Assembly: GCF_002161555.1 (NCBI RefSeq)
Contig: NZ_NFHZ01000007.1
Span: forward strand, 62,001-126,000
Direction of reading: 5' to 3'
From: Barnesiella sp. An55
GTDB taxonomy: Bacteria > Bacteroidota > Bacteroidia > Bacteroidales > Barnesiellaceae
Length of the DNA: 64,000 bases
Positions 28,329-36,786 of the stretch are shown here, one piece after another. A program made the translations under genes and the position numbers. Each line of letters starts with the position of its first letter. The first letter of the stretch is position 1. The notes under the pieces were generated by a model. It saw nothing but the letters and a program-made list of their open reading frames with translations, was not told where the DNA came from and did not search any database.

Positions 28329-29018
28329 ATGGGGAAAGAAACATCAGAAAGAATTCAGACCTCTTTGCTCAATGCAGCAGAGAAAAAAGCATTAGTATGG
28401 TTGGCTCAACGTCAACCCGCGTGGGTGACGTCGGACTTTCTCACCTATACCGGTCTGGTAGGTGCAGTAATATGTGCAGTAGGTTTTGTACTGGCACACA
28501 TCGACACGAACTATTTGTGGCTCTCATCGTTTGGTCTGTTTGTCAACTGGTATGGCGACAGCCTCGACGGTACACTGGCCCGTGTGCGTAATACCCAAAG
28601 ACCCGTTTACGGATTCTTTATCGACCACTCGCTCGATGCCATCACCATCTGCATCATGTGTATCGGAGCCGGTTTGTCACCCATGTTCCGTCTCGATGTA
28701 GCCATGCTGGTACTGGCCGGTTATCTGGTTCTTTCGATCTACACCTATATCTCGACAATCGTCAAAGGGAAGTTCCTGCTCACCTATGGCAAACTGGGCC
28801 CCACCGAGTTGCGGTTGGTTATTATCATCATTAACACCATCTTTATCTACACATCGCTGGGAAGTATCAACTGGACAATCTACGGACAGACGTTGGGATT
28901 GTGCGACATAGCCGGCCTGTTTATTGCCTGCTTCCTCTTCATCGCCTGGCTGGTACAGTTTGTAACCGATCGCCGCGCCTTGGCTCAGCAAGACCCGTTG
29001 AAGCCCTTCAAAAAATAA
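28329..29018 (+). CDS. CDP-alcohol phosphatidyltransferase family membrane protein
   Basis: 229 residues with about six hydrophobic segments. The family motif is visible at D80-D106: DSLDGTLAR ... G-FFID-HSLD, with the four aspartates that bind two metals and the CDP group. The spacing between AR and the following G is nine residues, one longer than the pattern I remember for this family. Such enzymes move a phosphatidyl or phospho-alcohol group from a CDP-linked donor to an alcohol acceptor in the inner membrane (phosphatidylglycerol-phosphate, inositol-phosphate or related lipids). The acceptor cannot be assigned. It is followed by a GtrA-like gene 18 bases later. Confidence 0.85.
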   Translation: MGKETSERIQTSLLNAAEKKALVWLAQRQPAWVTSDFLTYTGLVGAVICAVGFVLAHIDTNYLWLSSFGLFVNWYGDSLDGTLARVRNTQRPVYGFFIDHSLDAITICIMCIGAGLSPMFRLDVAMLVLAGYLVLSIYTYISTIVKGKFLLTYGKLGPTELRLVIIIINTIFIYTSLGSINWTIYGQTLGLCDIAGLFIACFLFIAWLVQFVTDRRALAQQDPLKPFKK

Positions 29019-29036
29019 ATAAACAACGCGAAGGCC

Positions 29037-29522
29037 GTGAAAGCTGGGGTATTAAAACTGCGCATCTATCTGCAATTCGTAGTCAGCCGCCTGTTTGGTA
29101 CGGGGGTCGATACATTTGTATTGTGGATATGCTCCGACTATATCTTCAGCAGCTACTTCGGCAGAGTCATACTCTCGCCCACCATCAGCTTCGAATTTGC
29201 CGTACTGAGCAACTTCATGTGCTCCTACTTCTGGATATGGAAAAGCCGGTTGGAGCATCGCTCTGCCCGCGACTTCGTCCACAGGTTCATCGTATTCAAC
29301 ATCTCATCGGGAGCCGGATTCCTGATCAAGATGGTATTCCTGCTCATCTTTGAGCGCATCTTCATGTGGGATGTAATCTATTGCAACCTGGCCGCACTGC
29401 TTATCTCGGGGCTCTTTAATTATCTGGTGGCCGATATGCTGGTATTCAAATCGCGCAAGCAAGTAAAAGTCAGCAATATTGGCGAGAGCGGCAACGAAGA
29501 GTGCGACTCCATGGGCGCATGA
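29037..29522 (+). CDS. GtrA-family membrane protein
   Basis: 161 residues with four hydrophobic segments (LQFVVSRLFGTGVDTFVLW, SFEFAVLSNFMCSYFW, FIVFNISSGAGFLIKMVFLL, LAALLISGLFNYLVADMLVF). GtrA proteins are small four-helix membrane proteins thought to flip or assist transfer of polyprenyl-phosphate-linked sugars. The frame has no early ATG; translation apparently starts at the GTG at 29037, 18 bases after the CDP-alcohol transferase gene, so the two form an operon. The charged C-terminus (FKSRKQVKVSNIGESGNEE) is cytoplasmic. The link to lipid or polysaccharide modification is inference from family and neighbour. Confidence 0.82.
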   Translation: MKAGVLKLRIYLQFVVSRLFGTGVDTFVLWICSDYIFSSYFGRVILSPTISFEFAVLSNFMCSYFWIWKSRLEHRSARDFVHRFIVFNISSGAGFLIKMVFLLIFERIFMWDVIYCNLAALLISGLFNYLVADMLVFKSRKQVKVSNIGESGNEECDSMGA

Positions 29523-29557
29523 CCCGCTGCAAAACAGTAAATACAAAGACATATTCA

Positions 29558-29594
29558 GGGGCTGTACAAAACAACGCTTTGTTTTGTACAGCCC
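29558..29594. terminator. Strong hairpin after gtrA
   Basis: GGGCTGTACAAAAC (29558-29571) is perfectly repaired by GTTTTGTACAGCCC (29581-29594). There is no good T run behind it, so it is a terminator-like hairpin or the remnant of a small inverted-repeat element. Confidence 0.45.
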
Positions 29595-29694
29595 TTGAAG
29601 TTTCTCGGCACAACATTTCTCTGGATCAACAAGAGCAATTCGCCCTACTCTATTGCACGAATCGCACCTAAAACAGTATATAGAATATAGAAAT

Positions 29695-29725
29695 AAAAAA
29701 GGGAGTAAACTTGCGTTCACTCCCT
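29695..29725 (-). terminator. Terminator of the tRNA-Arg transcript
   Basis: On the minus strand AGGGAGTGAAC and GTTTACTCCCT pair with one G-U, loop GCAA, followed by TTTTTTATT. It begins seven bases after the tRNA 3' end. Confidence 0.75.
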
Positions 29726-29731
29726 CGAGGG

Positions 29732-29805
29732 TGATTGAGTTGGGATTCGAACCCAAGACCCACAGCTTAGAAGGCTGTTGCTCTATCCAGCTGAGCTACT
29801 CAACC
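29732..29805 (-). tRNA. tRNA-Arg (anticodon UCU)
   Basis: 74 bases with a complete cloverleaf: acceptor stem GGTTGAG/CTCAATC with one G-T, D arm starting AGCTCAGCTGGATAGAGC, anticodon arm ACAGC-CTTCTAA-GCTGT with anticodon TCT, T arm with GGTTCGAATCC. The discriminator is A and CCA is not encoded (CCC follows). It decodes AGA, with AGG by wobble. It has its own promoter and terminator, so it is a single-gene transcript. Confidence 0.97.
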
Positions 29806-29827
29806 GACCTTTCATAAAAAGGTGCTG

Positions 29828-29858
29828 CAAAGTTAGGGATATTTCGCGATATTCCAAA
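29828..29858 (-). promoter_or_regulatory. Consensus promoter of the tRNA-Arg gene
   Basis: On the minus strand TTTG (29858-29855), a 19-base spacer and TAACTTTG (29835-29828) match the Bacteroidetes -33/-7 consensus. Predicted start near 29821, 16 bases before the mature tRNA. Confidence 0.8.
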
Positions 29859-29902
29859 TATATAATTCCACTTTTTTTAGTGAAAAGAGCAGCTTTGAAA
29901 GT

Positions 29903-32206
29903 TTAGAAAGGATAGCCTACGGTAAAATGGAAGGCCGAGTCGCGCTTGAAATTCTGCGACGCAATGGCCCAGTGCTCCTGACCCGATGCCGGGTTGTAGG
30001 CCTTCATACCCAAGTCGAAGCGGAGCAGGAAATAGTTGAAGTCGAGACGGATACCCAGTCCATAGGCCAGAGCTATCTCCTTGTAGAACGAGTCGAGGCG
30101 GAACTGCCCACCGGGCTGTGCTTCGTAGTTGCGTATGGTCCAGATGTTACCTGCATCGATAAAGGCACCCAGCTCCACTTTCCAGAAGAGTTTGGCCCGA
30201 TACTCGAGGTTCATGTCGAAGCGGATATCGCCACACTGGTTGATAAACTCCGACACCGAGTTGTTGCCGTTGTAGCTACCGGGACCCAGGGTCCGCACCG
30301 ACCATCCCCGCACACTGTTGGCACCACCCGAGTAGTACCGTTTCTCAAACGGCAAGATATCGGAGTTTCCATACGGTATGCCTATCCCCCCGCCCACATG
30401 AAAAGCCACCGAATTGCGCTCGTCGATAAGGTGGGTAAAGCTGTAATCGAAGTCAAACTTGGCATACTGCGAATAGCGTATCCCGAAAATCTTATACCCG
30501 TCGGCCGGCTGCGACTTCGAGGTGAGTCTCGAAAAGGCATTGAGCACATTGCCCGCCACCTCGCCGGCAGCCCGCAGAGTATAGACGTTGGTGCGCCGCT
30601 GCACGGGATTGGAGGGGTTGAGGTTGGAGCAATAGAAGGTATATCCCATGCGCATGATGAAGTGGTCTTCGTAGCTGTATCGCAGCAGCGGGTTGTCGGG
30701 TGCGATGGTCTCGAGGAAGTCGTCGGTCTTGTGAGGCAGATATACGTAATTGATATCGATCAAATCGTAATTGTGACGGAAGAACCCCCTATTGGTTGTC
30801 CACTTGTATTTCCAGGCCGTTCCCCAAATGACACGGGTATATTCGGGTCGCTGCTGGAAGTTGAAGTTCACGCTATACTCGGTGCTGGCCTTCATGCGGC
30901 GACGGAAATCGGTGCGCAGGAAGGGGAAGAGGAACTTGGGATAGGTGATGCCGACCTCGCCACCCAACTCGGTATAACGGTCGTTGATGAGTCCGCTCAA
31001 ATCGCCCGAAAGGCTCTCGTAGGCACCACGCACTTTGGTCGAGAAGGTCTCGGAGCCCTTGAAGATATTGCGATGCTCATAGGTAGCCCCCACGGCAAAC
31101 CCCAGGTCGCCCTCGGAGTTCGTACCCTCGACCTCGAGCGATACCGACTGGGCTTTGTCTTCGCTGAGCAGAATGTAGCAGTCGAGTGCATTTCTGCCCT
31201 CAGCATCCTGGCCGGCCGGCTCAAACCGGATATTTACATACTTGACAATGCGCAACCGGCCAAAAGCGGTATAGGTATTATCGACATCGCGGCTGCTGAA
31301 GAGGAGCCCCGGCCTGATAAAGCAGTTCTCCACGAGCGTCTCGCGACGGATGTAGGGTCGCTCGCCCTCGATAAAATAGTAGTTCTTATACTCCCCGGCA
31401 TTGGACACATCGATGGCGTCGGTCGCCGTAGGGTCATAGGAAAGCACAAAGTAGATATTGCGCATGTAGTAGCGTTCGTAGGGACGGTAGCCCGAAGCGT
31501 TGACCGCCGAATCGGGACGGATATTCATGGTCAGATCGACCGCCTTGGAGTGGTCGGCTGTATCGGCCGTATAGGTAATAAGCTCCTTGTTAAAGGCATA
31601 AAAACCGTCGCGGCGCAAGATATCGGAGATGCGCTGCCGCTCCTCGTCGAGCACGTTCCGGTCGAAATTGTCGCCCTTTTTCAGGAGCGAATGGCGCGAG
31701 AAACGCCGTTCGATCAGTCGCGAAAGGGTGTCGTTGTCAATCTGGTAGTTGATATCATCGATGTAGTGCGGCATATTGGCCGAGACCCGATAGACCACAT
31801 CCATGCGTTTGCCGTGCGAGGTGGTATCGGCCTCTACCCGGGCCGCCATGTATCCCTTGTTGTACATGGCCTTCTCCATCTGCAACCGAGAATTCTCCAT
31901 CAGCAACGGGTCATAGATAACCGGCGGCGTACCCACATTCCTCACCCACCGGTTGAACCACTTGGTCGAGTCGTTGCCCGAGAGATTATACATGCCCAGC
32001 GAAAAACGGAAGAGACCAAACATGCGATGGTTGGGTTCCTGCCGCAGATACGACTTCAGGTCCGAAGGTTTCACCCCTTTATCGTCGGTCTCTATCTTCA
32101 CATGGTCGAGCAGATAGCTACCGTCTGGGACATGACGGGTAGGGCTACACGCCACCATCGCCACACAGGCAACAGCGACCCCACAAGCAGTTATGAAACG
32201 ACGCAT
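29903..32206 (-). CDS. tamL: Omp85-family lipoprotein TamL (BamA/TamA-like)
   Basis: 767 residues starting at the ATG at 32206 (MRRFITACGVAVACVAMVAC); an in-frame TTG two codons upstream is less likely. C20 is the lipobox cysteine. POTRA-like repeats occupy about 25-330 (YLLDHVKIETDDKG, YIDDINYQIDNDTLS, DFVRNTY-like RNIYFV), followed by a surface-antigen beta-barrel (about 380-767) with the substrate-loop motif YYSGGANSVRGWSVRTLGPG and closing strand FHFTVGYPF. In Bacteroidetes TamL works with the inner-membrane TamB in outer-membrane assembly or lipid transport; tamB usually follows tamL but here the next gene is tRNA-Arg, so the partner must be elsewhere. Confidence 0.92.
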   Translation of the reverse strand: MRRFITACGVAVACVAMVACSPTRHVPDGSYLLDHVKIETDDKGVKPSDLKSYLRQEPNHRMFGLFRFSLGMYNLSGNDSTKWFNRWVRNVGTPPVIYDPLLMENSRLQMEKAMYNKGYMAARVEADTTSHGKRMDVVYRVSANMPHYIDDINYQIDNDTLSRLIERRFSRHSLLKKGDNFDRNVLDEERQRISDILRRDGFYAFNKELITYTADTADHSKAVDLTMNIRPDSAVNASGYRPYERYYMRNIYFVLSYDPTATDAIDVSNAGEYKNYYFIEGERPYIRRETLVENCFIRPGLLFSSRDVDNTYTAFGRLRIVKYVNIRFEPAGQDAEGRNALDCYILLSEDKAQSVSLEVEGTNSEGDLGFAVGATYEHRNIFKGSETFSTKVRGAYESLSGDLSGLINDRYTELGGEVGITYPKFLFPFLRTDFRRRMKASTEYSVNFNFQQRPEYTRVIWGTAWKYKWTTNRGFFRHNYDLIDINYVYLPHKTDDFLETIAPDNPLLRYSYEDHFIMRMGYTFYCSNLNPSNPVQRRTNVYTLRAAGEVAGNVLNAFSRLTSKSQPADGYKIFGIRYSQYAKFDFDYSFTHLIDERNSVAFHVGGGIGIPYGNSDILPFEKRYYSGGANSVRGWSVRTLGPGSYNGNNSVSEFINQCGDIRFDMNLEYRAKLFWKVELGAFIDAGNIWTIRNYEAQPGGQFRLDSFYKEIALAYGLGIRLDFNYFLLRFDLGMKAYNPASGQEHWAIASQNFKRDSAFHFTVGYPF

Positions 32207-32265
32207 GTTCAAGGTTCCCCGAATAAATTGATTAAACCTATTTCTTTCTTGTCAATAAAACCTTG

Positions 32266-32273
32266 CAAATATA
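32266..32273 (-). promoter_or_regulatory. -7 promoter box (TATATTTG) for tamL
   Basis: TAnnTTTG match on the minus strand, 60 bases before the tamL ATG. -33 element not clear. Confidence 0.45.
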
Positions 32274-32440
32274 CACTTTATTTTTTCAAATTCCGCCTTT
32301 TCACCGAGAGATGCTTAGCCGAAAGGAGCCATCCGATCGACCCCCCAAACACGACAAACTACACAATATATATACGTGATTGAAAAACCGGCAAAACAAA
32401 AGCAAAATTTAACCTCTATCGCAATTTTTCTTTCAAAAAA

Positions 32441-32472
32441 CTTGTTTATCTCACAAATTAGTTATACGTTTG
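32441..32472 (+). promoter_or_regulatory. Promoter of the ilv operon leader
   Basis: CTTG (TTG at 32442-32444), a 20-base spacer and TACGTTTG (32465-32472) fit the Bacteroidetes consensus. Predicted start near 32479, about 23 bases before the leader-peptide ATG. Confidence 0.75.
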
Positions 32473-32501
32473 CAATACCATTAATCACATAGCTTGATTT
32501 T

Positions 32502-32564
32502 ATGATACTACATGTCATTTCACTATCGGTCATTATTAGCGAACTTATTGTCGTGAGTCGGTAA
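32502..32564 (+). CDS. Branched-chain amino acid leader peptide of the ilv attenuator
   Basis: A 20-codon frame (ATG at 32502, TAA at 32562-32564) encoding MILHVISLSV followed by ten residues ending VVSR. Twelve of 20 codons are Ile (5), Leu (3) or Val (4), with the pairs II at codons 11-12 and VV at 17-18, just where a stalled ribosome would leave the antiterminator arm free. The stop codon overlaps the first base pairs of that arm (32563-32574), so a ribosome finishing the peptide would cover it. Too short for normal gene finding. No Shine-Dalgarno is visible, which is normal for this phylum. Confidence 0.85.
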   Translation: MILHVISLSVIISELIVVSR

Positions 32565-32637
32565 GGTGGAAAGGCGTATGTAGTTACTTATTCGTAGATA
32601 TAATTAATTAAGAGTAATTGTAAAACCTTTCCACCTT
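32563..32637 (+). promoter_or_regulatory. Antiterminator structure of the ilv leader
   Basis: AAGGTGGAAAGG (32563-32574) is perfectly complementary over 12 bp to CCTTTCCACCTT (32626-32637). The second arm is also the 5' arm of the terminator, so the two structures exclude each other. Confidence 0.8.
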
Positions 32638-32659
32638 GGCGGAAAGGTTTTTCTTTTTT
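32622..32659 (+). terminator. Attenuator terminator upstream of ilvD
   Basis: AAAACCTTTCC (32622-32632) pairs with GGAAAGGTTTT (32641-32651) in a perfect 11-bp stem with an eight-base loop, then TCTTTTTT. It ends only about 13 bases before the ilvD start codon, so it can only act as a leader attenuator. Confidence 0.85.
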
Positions 32660-32672
32660 GAAAACAAAACGT

Positions 32673-34502
32673 ATGATGAAACATCAGTTACGAAGCGCAA
32701 CCAGTACAACCGGGCGACGGATGGCCGGAGCCCGGGCCCTATGGCGAGCCAACGGCATGAAAGCCGAGCAGATGGGACGTCCCGTCATTGCCATTGTCAA
32801 CTCGTTTACCCAGTTTGTTCCCGGTCATGTACATCTGCACGAGATAGGGCAACGTGTGAAACAGGAGATTGAGAAACTGGGGTGCTTCGCCGCCGAGTTC
32901 AACACCATTGCCATCGACGACGGCATAGCCATGGGGCACGACGGCATGCTCTACTCGCTGCCCTCGCGCGACCTCATCGCCGACAGCGTGGAATATATGG
33001 TCAATGCCCACAAAGCCGACGCCATGGTGTGCATAAGCAACTGCGACAAAATTACACCGGGCATGCTCATGGCAGCCATGCGGCTGAATATCCCCACCCT
33101 CTTCGTGTCGGGAGGTCCCATGGAGGCAGGGCAACTCGACGGTCGGGGACTCGACCTGATCGATGCCATGGTCGAATCGGCCGACGAGAGTATTGACGAC
33201 GAGCAGGTGCGCCGGGTTGAACATGCCGCCTGCCCCACTTGCGGCTCCTGCTCGGGCATGTTCACTGCCAACTCGATGAACTGCCTCAACGAGGCCATCG
33301 GCCTCGCCCTGCCGGGCAACGGTACCATCGTGGCTACCCACCGCAACCGAGAACGTCTCTTTGTCGAAGCGGCCCGACAGATTGTCGAGAACAGCTATGC
33401 CTACTATCGCGACGGCGACGAGAGCGTGTTGCCTCGATCGATAGCAACCCGGGCCGCCTTCCTCAACGCCATGACCCTCGACATCGCCATGGGAGGCTCG
33501 ACCAACACGGTGCTGCACCTGCTGGCCATCGCCCACGAGGCCGGTGTCGATTTCACGATAAGCGATATCGACCGCCTTTCGCGTCGGTCGCCGGTGCTCT
33601 GCAAGGTAGCCCCCAACTCGCACTACCACATACAGGATGTAAATCGGGCCGGCGGTATCCTCTCGATACTGGCCATCCTGGCCGACCAGGGCCTCATCGA
33701 CACCACCGTGCATCGGGTCGATCGCAAAAGCCTGGCCCAGACCATCGAAGCCTACGCCATACGCAACGGTAACTGCCCGCCCGAAGCCCGGCAGCTGTGG
33801 AGCAGCGCCCCGGGCAACCGCTTCAACCTGGTGCTGGGATCACAGGAGAATTACTACGACACACTCGATACCGACCGCCAGAACGGTTGCATACGAGACT
33901 TTGAGCACGCCTATGTGAAAGACGGAGGCTTGGCCGTACTCTTCGGCAACATCGCCCAAGACGGCTGCATTGTCAAGACCGCCGGAGTCGATGAAAAGAT
34001 ATTCCATTTCAAAGGCCGGGCCAAAGTGTTCGAATCGCAGGAAGAGGCTTGCCAGGGGATACTCGGCGGCCAGGTCGAGAGCGGCGACGTGGTTGTGATT
34101 ACCCACGAGGGACCCAAGGGTGGCCCCGGCATGCAGGAGATGCTCTATCCTACCTCCTACATCAAGTCGAAACACCTGGGGAAGGCTTGTGCCCTCATCA
34201 CCGACGGACGTTTCTCGGGAGGCACCTCGGGACTGTCGATTGGTCACATCTCGCCCGAAGCCGCGGCGGGTGGCAACATCGGGCTCGTGCGCGACGGCGA
34301 CCTCATCGAGATAGACATTCCCCGTCGCAGCATCACGCTACTGGTCGATGACACCGAACTCGACCGCCGACGAGCCGACGAACTGGCCCGAGGCAAAGAG
34401 GCATTTACCCCCCGGCGCCGGGAACGCACCATATCGAAAGCCCTTCAGGCCTATGCGGCTCTGGTAAGCTCGGCCGACAAAGGAGCCGTTCGCATCATCT
34501 AA
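32673..34502 (+). CDS. ilvD: Dihydroxy-acid dehydratase
   Basis: 609 residues when started at the ATG at 32673 ([20 protein letters not shown]; a second ATG follows immediately). The longer frame begins with a TTG inside the terminator tail and is rejected. It converts 2,3-dihydroxy-isovalerate and -methylvalerate to the 2-keto acids of valine and isoleucine. Fe-S and metal ligands are visible in [12 protein letters not shown] and [19 protein letters not shown], and the catalytic serine region in [14 protein letters not shown]. Full length compared with E. coli IlvD. First structural gene of the ilvD-B-N-thioesterase-C operon and directly under attenuator control. Confidence 0.97.
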   Translation: MMKHQLRSATSTTGRRMAGARALWRANGMKAEQMGRPVIAIVNSFTQFVPGHVHLHEIGQRVKQEIEKLGCFAAEFNTIAIDDGIAMGHDGMLYSLPSRDLIADSVEYMVNAHKADAMVCISNCDKITPGMLMAAMRLNIPTLFVSGGPMEAGQLDGRGLDLIDAMVESADESIDDEQVRRVEHAACPTCGSCSGMFTANSMNCLNEAIGLALPGNGTIVATHRNRERLFVEAARQIVENSYAYYRDGDESVLPRSIATRAAFLNAMTLDIAMGGSTNTVLHLLAIAHEAGVDFTISDIDRLSRRSPVLCKVAPNSHYHIQDVNRAGGILSILAILADQGLIDTTVHRVDRKSLAQTIEAYAIRNGNCPPEARQLWSSAPGNRFNLVLGSQENYYDTLDTDRQNGCIRDFEHAYVKDGGLAVLFGNIAQDGCIVKTAGVDEKIFHFKGRAKVFESQEEACQGILGGQVESGDVVVITHEGPKGGPGMQEMLYPTSYIKSKHLGKACALITDGRFSGGTSGLSIGHISPEAAAGGNIGLVRDGDLIEIDIPRRSITLLVDDTELDRRRADELARGKEAFTPRRRERTISKALQAYAALVSSADKGAVRII

Positions 34503-34523
34503 ACTCTATCACTACACGAAACT

Positions 34524-36236
34524 ATGGCAAAAGAAAAAATAAGCGGAGCCGAGGCTCTCATCAGAGCCTTGATTGCAGAACATACAGAATATATCTTCGG
34601 ATATCCGGGCGGAGCCATCATGCCGGTATTCGACGTGCTTTACGACTATCGCGACCGGGTGAACCACATCCTCGTGCGCCACGAACAGGGAGCGACCCAT
34701 GCCGCCCAAGGGTATGCCCGGGTATCGGGCAAAACAGGCGTAGTGCTGGTCACCTCGGGACCGGCGGCGACCAACATCATCACCGGCCTGTCGGATGCCA
34801 TGATGGACAGCACACCGCTCATCGTCATCACCGGGCAGGTGGGCTCGTCGTTGCTGGGGTCCGACGCTTTCCAGGAGACCGACGTGGTGGGTATCACCCA
34901 ACCGGTCACGAAATGGAGCTACCAGATACGTCACAGCGAAGAGATTGCCTGGGCCGTGGCTCGAGCCTTCTACATCGCCGGTAACGGACGTCCCGGGCCC
35001 GTTGTACTCGACATCGCCAAGGATGCCCAGACGGGATTGACCGAGTTTGACTACCAACCCTGCCAGTTCATCCGCAGCTACAACCCCAACCCGGCCATCA
35101 ACATGAACGAAATCGACGAGGCGGCCCGTCTCATCAACCAGGCCCGCAAGCCCTTTATCCTGGCCGGCCAAGGGGTAATCATAGCACAAGCCGAAGCCGA
35201 ACTGGCCGAACTGGCCGAGAAGGCCGACATCCCGGTGGGATGCACCCTGCTGGGGCTCTCGGCCATGCCTACCGACCACCCGCTCTACAAGGGTATGCTG
35301 GGCATGCACGGCAGCGTGGCCGCCAACATCAAGACCAACGAGTGTGACCTGCTCATCGCCATAGGCATGCGGTTTGACGACCGGGTGACGGGCGACGTGA
35401 ACCAATATGCCCGCCAGGCCCGCATCATCCACATCGACATAGACCCCTCGGAGATCAACAAGAACATAAGATGCGACGTGTCGGTACTGGGCGATGCCCG
35501 TGCCGTGCTGCAGGCCCTGAATCCACGGGTCGAGCCGGCTCGCCACACCGAGTGGCTCGAGTCGTTTGCCCCATGCGAAGAGGTGGAACAGGCCAAGGTA
35601 ATCGAACCCGAAATACACCCGCAAAAGCCGCTGATGAACATGGGCGAGGTGGCCCGCAAGGTATCGGAGGCCACCGGCAACGACAGTATTCTGGTAACCG
35701 ACGTGGGTCAGAACCAGATGCTATCGGCCCGCTACTACCGATTCAAACGTCCGCGCAGCCTCGTCACTTCGGGCGGACTGGGCACGATGGGATTCGGTCT
35801 CCCAGCGGCCATCGGCGCCAAGATAGGTGCCCCCGACCGCACCGTCTGCTTCTTCACCGGCGACGGTGGCATACAGATGACCATCCAGGAGCTGGGTACC
35901 ATCATGCAGTATGGCGTGGATGTGAAGATTATCATTCTCAACAACAATTTCCTGGGTATGGTGCGACAGTGGCAGGCACTCTTCTTCGACCACCGCTACT
36001 CCGAGACTCCCATGCTCAACCCCGATTTCACCGAGATTGCCGCCGCCTATGGCATCGATGGCGAACGGGTAGCCACCCGCGAAGAGCTCGACGGCGCCAT
36101 CGACCGCATGCTCTCCCACAAGGGCTCCTACCTGCTCGACGTGCAAATCGACCCCGACGGTATGGTATTCCCCATGACTCCCGCCGGAGCCTGTGTGACC
36201 CACATCATGCTCAACGCTACCGAAAAATATGAATAG
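34524..36236 (+). CDS. ilvB: Acetolactate synthase, large (catalytic) subunit
   Basis: A 570-residue thiamine-diphosphate enzyme condensing two pyruvates, or pyruvate and 2-ketobutyrate, as the committed step of branched-chain amino acid synthesis. Visible: the activating glutamate region RHEQGATHAAQGYAR, the FAD/central domain (about 190-345), and the ThDP motif GDGGIQMTIQELG ... NNNFLGMVRQWQ. All three domains and the usual length are present. It starts 21 bases after ilvD and overlaps the regulatory subunit gene, giving coupled subunit synthesis. Confidence 0.97.
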   Translation: MAKEKISGAEALIRALIAEHTEYIFGYPGGAIMPVFDVLYDYRDRVNHILVRHEQGATHAAQGYARVSGKTGVVLVTSGPAATNIITGLSDAMMDSTPLIVITGQVGSSLLGSDAFQETDVVGITQPVTKWSYQIRHSEEIAWAVARAFYIAGNGRPGPVVLDIAKDAQTGLTEFDYQPCQFIRSYNPNPAINMNEIDEAARLINQARKPFILAGQGVIIAQAEAELAELAEKADIPVGCTLLGLSAMPTDHPLYKGMLGMHGSVAANIKTNECDLLIAIGMRFDDRVTGDVNQYARQARIIHIDIDPSEINKNIRCDVSVLGDARAVLQALNPRVEPARHTEWLESFAPCEEVEQAKVIEPEIHPQKPLMNMGEVARKVSEATGNDSILVTDVGQNQMLSARYYRFKRPRSLVTSGGLGTMGFGLPAAIGAKIGAPDRTVCFFTGDGGIQMTIQELGTIMQYGVDVKIIILNNNFLGMVRQWQALFFDHRYSETPMLNPDFTEIAAAYGIDGERVATREELDGAIDRMLSHKGSYLLDVQIDPDGMVFPMTPAGACVTHIMLNATEKYE

Positions 36237-36786
36237 ACCTATGACAGACAAGACATTATATACCGTAACCGTTTACTCCGAGAATCAGGTGGGCCTGCTC
36301 AACCAGATCTCGACTATCTTCACACGACGACAGCTCAACATCGAGAGCCTGTCGGTATCGGCCTCGGCCATCGAGGGAATACACAAATTCACCATCACCA
36401 CCTACAGCAATCGCGACATGATGGAGAAGCTGGTCAAGCAAATCGAAAAACGCATCGACGTGCTGCGAGCCTTCTTCTACACCGACGACGAAATCGTGTT
36501 CCAGGAGGTAGCGCTCTACAAAGTCCCTACCGACAAGCTGCTCGACGACAGTCACATCGAAGAGCTGGTGCGCAAACACAATGCCCGCATACTCGAGGTA
36601 AACCGCACCTACACGGTTATCGAGAAGTCGGGGCACACCGACGAAACCCAAGCCCTTTTCGAGGAGTTGAGCCGGTATGAACTGATGCAGTTCGTACGGT
36701 CGGGCCGCGTGGCCATCACCAAATCGACCGTCGAGCACGTGAGTCTGTTTCTACAAGAACAACAATATCGACAAAACCAACTATGA
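36229..36786 (+). CDS. ilvN: Acetolactate synthase, small regulatory subunit
   Basis: 185 residues from the ATG at 36229, which overlaps the ilvB stop; an ATG at 36241 (MTDKTLYTVTVYSENQVGLL) is an equally plausible start. An N-terminal ACT domain (about 9-80, with NQVGLLNQISTIFTRRQLNIESLSV) binds valine for feedback inhibition, and a C-terminal ALS_ss_C domain follows (ILEVNRTYTVIEKSGH, QFVRSGRVAITKS). The last four bases overlap the thioesterase start (ATGA). Confidence 0.94.
   Translation: MNRPMTDKTLYTVTVYSENQVGLLNQISTIFTRRQLNIESLSVSASAIEGIHKFTITTYSNRDMMEKLVKQIEKRIDVLRAFFYTDDEIVFQEVALYKVPTDKLLDDSHIEELVRKHNARILEVNRTYTVIEKSGHTDETQALFEELSRYELMQFVRSGRVAITKSTVEHVSLFLQEQQYRQNQL

Noticed and set aside
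29558-29594. A mobile-element end (perfect 14-bp inverted repeat)
   Set aside because: No transposase, second terminal repeat or target duplication nearby; kept as a terminator-like hairpin.
29927-32383. An 818-codon open frame on the plus strand
   Set aside because: It is antisense across the whole of tamL. It arises from codon bias of the real gene; its protein has no recognisable domain while tamL has POTRA and barrel motifs.
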